Shown here: piece by piece, positions 57,421 through 64,000 of the stretch | Layout of the letters: the number at the start of each line of letters is the position of its first letter | Position numbering within the stretch: the first letter of the stretch is position 1 | From: Hypericum androsaemum | Taxonomy: Eukaryota > Streptophyta > Magnoliopsida > Malpighiales > Hypericaceae | Direction of reading: 5' to 3' | Length of the DNA stretch: 64,000 nucleotides | Assembly: GCA_963995505.1 (NCBI GenBank) | Contig: OZ023195.1 | Coordinates: 7,522,109 to 7,586,108, forward strand | Program-made: the position numbers and the translations under genes | Notes under the pieces: generated by a model | Databases searched by the model: none | Told to the model about the DNA's origin: nothing | The model's input: the letters and a program-made list of their open reading frames with translations, nothing else

Positions 57421-59879
57421 ATCAACCAACGAATATTTTAACAAAGTGGCTCGTAAGGTTTTTTTTTTCGGTTGAGGCTAGAGTAAGCCCAAACGTGACA
57501 AAAGACGGCCCAAAGTTCTCGGAGCCTGACGCGGACGAAAGTGGGTTCATATTTGTTAAAATTTGATTCAACTCGTGTTGAAGAAAGTGACTCTCCGTAA
57601 CGTGACTTTTCGCTTGTGAGGGACGCGGGGAGGACAATGACCATCTCTGCCTAGCTATGAGCATGTGCAATTTTGAAGCGAACACACACGTAATGTCATG
57701 GTGTTTGTATTGTAAGAAAAATACAAAGGAAAGGTTTCAGATGTGGCGCAAAAGGTGGATGTGAGAGAGAGATAGGAGAATGTGTCCATCTTTGGCAGGC
57801 CCTCAAGCTACGAACGAGCTCTCAGAATAGATAAAAGTGGAGGACCACTATACTATCAAACAAGTTGCGGTAAAATTCCCTACCTTGTATTATTATGTGA
57901 CATGGACGCCTCTGCCTCTCCCTTTGCCACTGGACAAATGAACGGACAAAATTAGGTTACCCAACTCCAACAGGGTGTAGAAAACTGGCAACGGTTCTCG
58001 ATGTTCTTTCCGAATATTTCCGGAATATGATGACTTAATGACCACAAAGATAGTCAAAACTCTTCCTATCACGTTTAAATTTAATTGTATTCATGAAAAT
58101 TCTCTCGTCATCGAGTTTCAACTCTATCAAAGCTCGGCTCAAGAGATTATAATGCAGCTGCCTTTTCATAGATCATTTGCGCCGAGGCGTAGAGGGTCCC
58201 TTTGGAGGGCACAAATCTGTAGACAATTTGTCACTGTAACCATAAAGTTGGATTAGCACAAGATGACACCGGGGCAGTACAGGCATGCATTGTATTGTAT
58301 CGTCTAGTATGAGCCAAACGAGAAACTTACATCAATAGATCAGTAGACATGAATTCACGTAGGTTTAGGATTTAATTCTTAACATGTATAACTCGGTGTA
58401 AAAAATTAATGTTTAGATTTTCAGGATTTGAAATTTAGACAACTGTCAAATTACTATACGCCATGTACTATTAGAAAAAATTCACTTTAGAAAAAATCCA
58501 CTTCTAACTGCAACTTCTTAGGCCCGCCCACTCATCCCATCCCAATCTACGCACTAAGGAATATCTCATGGCACGTTCAAGATGAGGTGAGTTATTTTTT
58601 TTTTAAGTAAATTATTACACCATGACATTGTCAACGTTTGAACTTTGGACTTCCTAATTATTTACAACTTCTTGTGCCGTTGGATTACAAGTTCATTGGC
58701 AGGTGAGTTATTATTTCATAATATAAAGTTAATTTTCATAGTCTAATCGAAGAAAATAGAACTTTTTTTTGCAACAATAATTACAGGGAGATTTTTTTTT
58801 AAAATTCATTTTTGTTGAATCCTTGAAGAGTAGAGTGAGAATTAGATAGGCATCTTCATCTTGAATGGTGTTCAACACCATATGGATGTGATCACCAACT
58901 CGATGAATGAAACCCAAAGAAGAAAAATTGCACATTTTGATGGATGATTATGGGAGCCACTTCAAAACAAAAATACAAATTGAGAAGTCGATGAGCGAGA
59001 AAGGCCCACCAACAAAGTGACACTGATAAGATAACGACTCTGAGATAAAAGGCCCACGATTGAAACTGATTGGACACATTAGTTTTTTCCCGTAAATTTG
59101 GCATTTTTTATTGGATAAAGAGAGTAATTAGACAGTAGTAATAGACCCATCAAAATAATGTAATAGTAGTGAAATTACTATTATTTCTTTCTAAATATTT
59201 TGTTTTGTTTGGTAAGTCATAATCTCAACATTTTCCACGAAATATGACTCATTCGACCAAAATTTACACAAAATTTGACTTGATATAATTTTTGATTTAT
59301 CAATTATAAAGGAAAACAATAAACTGCTACATGTGTGTCCTTAATTGTAAATACGCAAAAATACTTTGCCTATTTTGTAATTATAGTTTAGTTTCTACAT
59401 ATAGCACAAGCACGATCGTAGAACTTATCATCTCTTATTAGGAAGGGAATGTCGAGATTATTAATATCTTTGAATAAACAAATCAGTTGGCTTTTGTCTA
59501 AGATTGGTCCCAACTACTGCTGTACCAATTAAATTTCACATCATTAATTCTTTCTATACCGCCGTGCGTAGTGAGATATTGGATTCAAATTTACTAATAA
59601 AAAAGACACTTTAAAATTTATTAGAGCCGTTCACATAAATAACCAAAACTTGCATAAAAGCTCCGGTAAAGAAAGGTCATTGTTTTCGGGTAATCTACAA
59701 GTGCAAGTTATCTAACAAAAAAAGGGGAAAAAGCGTGCAAGTGATGGGCTTGGATTAAGTAGGGAGAGGGGGGCTTTTCCCGTACGAAACGGGATTAAAT
59801 TTTGACTATTGATACTGATGATTAAACACGCGTTAGAGATATGACGGTTTTAATTACCTAGGGTATTTTCATTTTTTAT
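57421..59879. other. AT-rich intergenic DNA, nothing recognised
   Basis: Short frames only. No supported gene, RNA or complete element. Confidence 0.55.
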
Positions 59880-59975
59880 CATTCTCTCTCCCCCTTTCTC
59901 CTCCCTCTTTCCTCCCTCATTCCCATTTTATCTTTCTCTCTCCTTTTCCCTTTTCCTCTCCCTCGTTCTTTCTCC
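59880..59975 (+). repeat. Pyrimidine-rich tract
   Basis: About 95 bp almost entirely C and T (CTCTCTCC, CCTCCCTC units), just upstream of a short coding relic; it resembles a plant 5' UTR leader. Confidence 0.8.
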
Positions 59976-59993
59976 CCCAACCTGGCCGGCAAC

Positions 59994-60077
59994 GTGTTCA
60001 TCGAAAAGGCAGGAGTCTTTGTCGTCAACGGCGAGCTCAACGATGCCTTCCTCCTCGCTGGACGACTCCTACGTTGA
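59994..60077 (+). pseudogene. Short UDP-glucuronate 4-epimerase-like coding relic
   Basis: A 27-codon stretch reads EKAGVFVVNGELNDAFLLA within it, matching the region of GAE after the NAD-binding motif; compare EQAGVFIVEGDINDVALLR in the Pack-MULE at about 8585-8640. It is cut on both sides (stop at 60075-60077) and is GC-rich against its surroundings. It differs from the Pack-MULE copy, so it is probably from another paralogue. It could be cargo of an unrecognised element. Confidence 0.5.
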
Positions 60078-60145
60078 CAACCACCCCGACGCCGACTAGG
60101 AGTAAGGCGGAGTCCGATTGTGAAGAAGGGGCGACGTATATTTCG

Positions 60146-60480
60146 GTTGGGGAGTCACAACTTCGTACTCCTAAGTCTGATTGAGGTGATTCAAGTTGCA
60201 TGAAAATCTGAGACGTATATTCACAACTTTGTAGTTTATGACTTCTTCAAATTTGGAGTGTAAGGATGTCGAAAATATGTTTGAAGTCAAGAGTTGATCG
60301 AGTTATAAGTGCTGGAGAGGTTTGGGATGGGGAGCCACAACTTTGTACTCTGGAGTTCGATTGGGGTGATTCAAATTACTGTGTGAATGTGAGATGTATA
60401 TCTACAACTTTGTAGTTTATTTCTTTTCTGAATTTAGAGTGTAAGGATATCAAAAATATGTTTGAATTCAAGAGTCGACC
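60146..60480. repeat. Tandem repeat (~180 bp), first two units
   Basis: Units beginning at about 60151 and 60331 share GGAG(T/C)CACAACTT, GA(C/T)GTATAT(T/C)(C/T)ACAACTTTGTAGTTTAT, GAGTGTAAGGAT and TTTGAA(G/T)TCAAGAGT. The third unit lies beyond the inserted LTR element at 63333-63540. Confidence 0.8.
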
Positions 60481-61262
60481 TGATATGAATCCTAGCAGCC
60501 TTATAAAGTACTAATCTGACCAATTGTGAAAGCATGTGCAAAACACTTCAAGTTATAATTTAACGGGCTGATTTCGAAGCTTATATTGAAGAGTTGGACT
60601 CAAGTGAGTTCATTGAAGTCCAATGTTGAAGAACTACAAAATTGAGAGCATTCATTCATATTAAAGAAGAAAATTCCAGCAGCAAAGATCTTGAAGATTC
60701 ATTCTCTCTGATTTGGGCATTCTATTTAGGAAGTTTATTTCAGCCATTAGTTTTGATTAGAAAATTATATTCCAGCAACTTTTGGTTTATTATTACTTGA
60801 TAATCAAGTTTGTAGCCTTCCTAAAAAGCAGAGAATTATTATTTTTTTAGTTTCTCTTTTCAGCCAAATTTTTGTTCCTTTTTAGGAGTTGTTTGATTAG
60901 GACTATCTTTGTAATATTGAGCCTATTTATAGAGACTTATGCAATGAGAATAAGTACACCATTATTGATTGAAAAATGTGAGCTTTGCTCTCTTGGTCCT
61001 TCGGAACTGTTCGAACACAACAGAGCGATTCTGTAGAGTTCACCATCGACTTATCAAGCAGAATATCATCGCCGTTTGTGGCGACATCGACATAATAAGG
61101 TTCTTTGTTTCAACTCAAGCAGCAGGTCGCGGTCTTAATACCAAGATTCTTGTTTGGTTGTGAGCATCAAGTCGAGATCTTCATCACAAACTGATCTAGA
61201 ACGATCTAGATTTCACGCTTCATGGACGGGTCTCGCGCATCGTTGGCGGGGTTCGTATCATT

Positions 61263-61274
61263 TGGTATCAGAGC
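61263..61274 (+). other. Primer-binding site for initiator tRNA-Met
   Basis: TGGTATCAGAGC two bases after the 5' LTR of the compact element. Confidence 0.92.
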
Positions 61275-61483
61275 CAGGTTCTATTTCAGTTCTATCTATC
61301 CTTTAAATTTTGTTTCTTTATCTTTAGTTTTCAGTTTGTTATTTATTGTATTGTGAGTTGGAAGGAAAAAAATAAAAAATAATAAAAAATCTGAAAAAAG
61401 GAAAGAAAGAAAAGAAGGCAGCCTAGAAAAGAAGAAAGAATGCTGGAAAAAAGAGTTCAAAAAAAAGTGGAAGGAAAAAAATA

Positions 61484-61708
61484 ATGAGCAAGAACATCAT
61501 GTCCTACAACTACTCAGGAAGGAACTTTGAAGCTGATGAGTCATTGGCTGATCCACAAAGGTTCATGGATGCCATGATGAGTGAGATGAAGTGCATAGTG
61601 AGCGGTGAGTTCGAGAAGTTTCACAAACAGATAGACTGGATTGAGAGTAAACTTTCGGGGCATGTACAAGCTATTCCTTATATTTGTAGGGATAAAAGAG
61701 CTCAATAA
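61484..61708 (+). CDS. Small ORF of the compact LTR element (possible Gag N-terminus)
   Basis: A 74-aa frame starting MSKNIMSYNYSGRNFE, located where Gag should begin, 210 bp after the primer site. It is acidic and Met-rich, with no domain I recognise. It may be a truncated Gag or a chance frame. Confidence 0.4.
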   Translation: MSKNIMSYNYSGRNFEADESLADPQRFMDAMMSEMKCIVSGEFEKFHKQIDWIESKLSGHVQAIPYICRDKRAQ

Positions 61709-61867
61709 AGAAAGATTAGGGCTGTAGGTGAAAGACTTTCAGGAGTTGGCTTTGATGAAGGAGATTATAATAGCAGACATGGAGGGAGACCTAAAGAAGT
61801 TTGGAATAGATGTGATAACACTTTTAGAGTTACAGCGTGGGATGATGAAGAAAGGTGGGAGAAAATC

Positions 61868-62371
61868 ATGTTATTGGCAAGAAAATTTGACTTGCATGCA
61901 AAAGAAGTTGGTGAAGTGCAACGTGAAAATATCACTCACACTAAGTGTGACATTGAGGACAAGGTATATGGTTCTGACAATTCTTTGAAGGTTGCTTCTC
62001 ATGAAGTTGTTGAAGAGGTTTTGACATGGGAAGAGTTTGGTGAATATCCAATTGACTTATTTGATGGAGATGGTTTTAATGAGTATACCATGTCACTACT
62101 TTACCTGAGAGATTTATTTGACGATTCATCTGTGGTGGATGTTGTTCAAATGAAGAAGTGCATAACTCCTATTACTGATGAACATGAAGAATTTGTTGTT
62201 GTAGTTGACAAGGAAGAGGTTCAGCCCACATCATACATGCATCGAGATTTTCATGTTGAATATGTTGTTAAGCATATTGATTTCTTGGGAGTTGACAAGT
62301 TCGATTATGTTTGTGGTTTTTCATTGATCAACTTGTGGAATAGTTTGAAGACTGGAGAAAGACTTATTTGA
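61868..62371 (+). CDS. 167-aa ORF of the compact LTR element, weakly protease-region-like
   Basis: The first part (NITHTKCDIEDKVYG) is reminiscent of the segment before the protease active site in some Gypsy polyproteins, but the catalytic Asp-Gly is not present. The rest is acidic and Val/Asp-rich (HEEFVVVVDKEEVQ). It has no recognised domain. Its persistence as the only long internal frame suggests either a relic or a small element-specific protein. It reads on the same strand as the LTRs. Confidence 0.4.
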   Translation: MLLARKFDLHAKEVGEVQRENITHTKCDIEDKVYGSDNSLKVASHEVVEEVLTWEEFGEYPIDLFDGDGFNEYTMSLLYLRDLFDDSSVVDVVQMKKCITPITDEHEEFVVVVDKEEVQPTSYMHRDFHVEYVVKHIDFLGVDKFDYVCGFSLINLWNSLKTGERLI

Positions 62372-63332
62372 CTAAGTCAGTCTTCAACTTTTGATTTGGA
62401 GATGAATTCAGATTATTTATGTTCGAAGTATCTATTCTGTTATAGTGGAAGATATCAAGTACAACCACGACATTCAAAGTCTCAACCTTGTTCCAATATG
62501 GTTATTAATTGGAAAAGGCATGTCATATGTGAGGATTTGAAGACAAATCCCTTTCAAGAGGACGAGAATGATATGAATCCTAGCAGCCTTATAAAGTACT
62601 AATCTGACCAATTGTGAGAGCATGTGCAAAGTGCTTCAAGTTACAATTTTACGGGCTGATTTCCAAGCTTATATTGAAGAGTTGGACTCAAGTGATTTCA
62701 TTGAAGTCCATTGTTGAAAAATCACAAAATTGAGGGCATTCATTCATATTAAAGAAGAAAATTCCAACAGCAAAGATCTTGAAGATTCATGCTCTCTGAT
62801 TTGGACATTCTATTTAGGAAGTTTATTTCAGCCATTAGTTTTGATTGAGAAATTATATTCCAGGCAGCAACTTTTGGTTTATTATTACTTGATAATCAAG
62901 TTTGTAGCCTTCCTAAAAGGCAGAGAATTATTTCCTTTTTAGTTTTTCTTTTCAGCCAGATTTTTGTTCTTTTTTAGGAGTTGTTTGATTAGGAATCTCT
63001 TTGTAATATTGAACCTATTTATAGAGGCTTATGCAATGAGAATAAGTACACCATTATTGATTGAAAAATGTGAGCTTTGCTCTCTTGGTTCTTTGAAACT
63101 ATTCGAACACAACGGAGCGATTCTGTAGTGTTCACCATCGACTTATCAAGCAGAACATCATCACCGTTTGTGGCATCATCCACATATCAAGGTTCTTTGT
63201 TTCAACTCAAGCAGTAGATCGCAGTTTTAATACTAAGGTTCTTGTTTGGTTGTGAGCATCAGGTCGAGATCTCCATCACAAACTGATGTAGAACGATTTA
63301 GATTTCACGCTTCGTTGGCGGGGTTCGTATCA

Positions 63333-63540
63333 CGACCGAATTACAAGTGGCTGGACAAGCTTCGATTGGAGAGCCATAACTTCTTACTGTAGAGTTCGAT
63401 TGAGGCAATTCAAGTTACTGTGTGAAGCTGAGACGTATATATACAACTTTATAGTTTATGACTTATCCAAATTCAGAGTATAAAGATATCAGAAATATAT
63501 TTGAAGTCAAGAGTCAATCGAGTTACAATCTGCTGGAAGG
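63333..63540. repeat. Tandem repeat (~180 bp), third unit
   Basis: Continues the array interrupted by the LTR element; the unit starting near 63370 aligns with those at 60151 and 60331 with similar spacing once the insert is removed. Confidence 0.75.
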
Positions 63541-64000
63541 TGTTTCACTCTTGTTTTTCTCTTCTTTAGTGATGGATGATTTTTCTCTTCTTTAGTGATG
63601 GATGGTTTTTCTCTTCTCCAAATGATATGTCCCGATTACGAGAAATGACAGGCCCGATCATGATAAAATGGCATGCTCGTCACCGCTCGTCCTGTTCGGG
63701 TTGTACACTTGGGCGGATGATCTTCTGGTTTGTCCTTCTGCTGCAGTTGGTCTCTCTGGGGTGTATCCTGCTAGTTGTGGTCGTTGGTCTGTAATTGCTG
63801 ACTATTGTCAAGTTATCCCTTGTAACTTATCAATGCTTTTGTCTTCTTTAGGAGTTTTACTTTCCGAATCCGTTGGAGTTTTTGTATGTTACTATTTTGG
63901 TTGAACCCTTGGTGATGAATAAAGTTCTATTTTACTTCTAAAAAAAATTATTCATTGACTTTAGGGCATAGAAAAATATCAAACCCCTATCAAAAGCTTT
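63541..64000. other. Unassigned right edge
   Basis: Contains a 2-copy TTTTTCTCTTCTTTAGTGATGGATG repeat-like stretch (about 63550-63610). An AATAAAG signal followed by an 8-A run lies near 63918-63948, resembling a retroposon 3' tail. No gene is supported. Confidence 0.4.

Larger units (their letters stand above)
60481..63332 (+). mobile_element. Compact non-autonomous LTR retrotransposon
   Basis: LTRs 60481-61260 (780 bp) and 62569-63332 (764 bp), both TGATATGAATCC to GGTTCGTATCA, are flanked by a perfect 5-bp duplication CGACC (60476-60480 and 63333-63337). An initiator tRNA-Met primer site TGGTATCAGAGC is at 61263-61274. The internal region is only about 1.3 kb, with two small frames and no RT, RNase H or integrase. 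The LTRs share high similarity but carry several indels. It inserted within the ~180-bp tandem repeat. Confidence 0.92.

Overview
The window is nuclear DNA from a flowering plant, probably a eudicot (I cannot name the species). The evidence is AT-rich spacers, GT-AG introns, plant-specific gene families (SPIRAL1-like, CYP78A, UDP-glucuronate 4-epimerase, HMG-CoA reductase) and dense nested plant transposons. Only two genes look like intact resident genes. One is a minus-strand SPIRAL1-like microtubule-associated gene (1528-2512, two coding exons plus a leader intron). The other is a plus-strand CYP78A cytochrome P450 (19086-20770, two exons, 516 aa). Almost everything else recognisable is mobile DNA.

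1-17.9 kb: an Athila-like LTR cut off at 1277 lies next to the SPIRAL1-like 3' end. A run of Mutator-like (MULE) elements follows. A 1.4-kb Pack-MULE at 7706-9148 carries the 5' part of a UDP-glucuronate 4-epimerase gene (9-bp TSD TAAAAACTA). A 4.2-kb MULE at 9774-13974 has a broken MuDR-type transposase and ends built from GGTCGAAA palindromes (TSD TAAAAATTC). A 1.3-kb element at 14337-15656 carries HMG-CoA reductase exon sequence and a tRNA-Pro-like sequence (TSD TTAATTTTA). A further TIR element at 16195-17858 contains a nested hAT-like MITE (TSD TGCCTGGG).

17.9-41 kb: the CYP78A gene and a TIR/MITE element precede a plus-strand L1-type LINE. That LINE was split by a 7.3-kb Athila-like Gypsy element (23501-30776, TSD AAATG) carrying gag and protease but no RT, RNase H or integrase. 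Another MULE-like TIR element sits at 36180-37250, and 37.3-41.1 kb shows nothing I can name.

41-57 kb: a decayed Copia gag fragment abuts a truncated second Athila-like element (43094-46754). That element interrupts a minus-strand LINE, and the same LINE was later split by a young, apparently intact Reina-type chromovirus (49304-54553, 1512-aa Gag-Pol, LTRs differing by one substitution and one A-run length change, TSD CAAAC). A GAGC-rich low-complexity tract follows.

57-64 kb: mostly unassigned DNA, with a tiny second epimerase-like coding relic at about 60.0 kb. A roughly 180-bp tandem repeat is interrupted by a compact non-autonomous LTR element (60481-63332, TSD CGACC).

The most striking observations are three. 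The 1277-bp stretch 1-1277 is identical to 29128-30404, although the latter element's own two LTRs differ by several percent. Two gene-capturing TIR elements lie close together. The TIRs of the 4.2-kb MULE are organised as palindrome arrays. I found no bacterial-type operons, CRISPR arrays, rRNA genes or viral genes.
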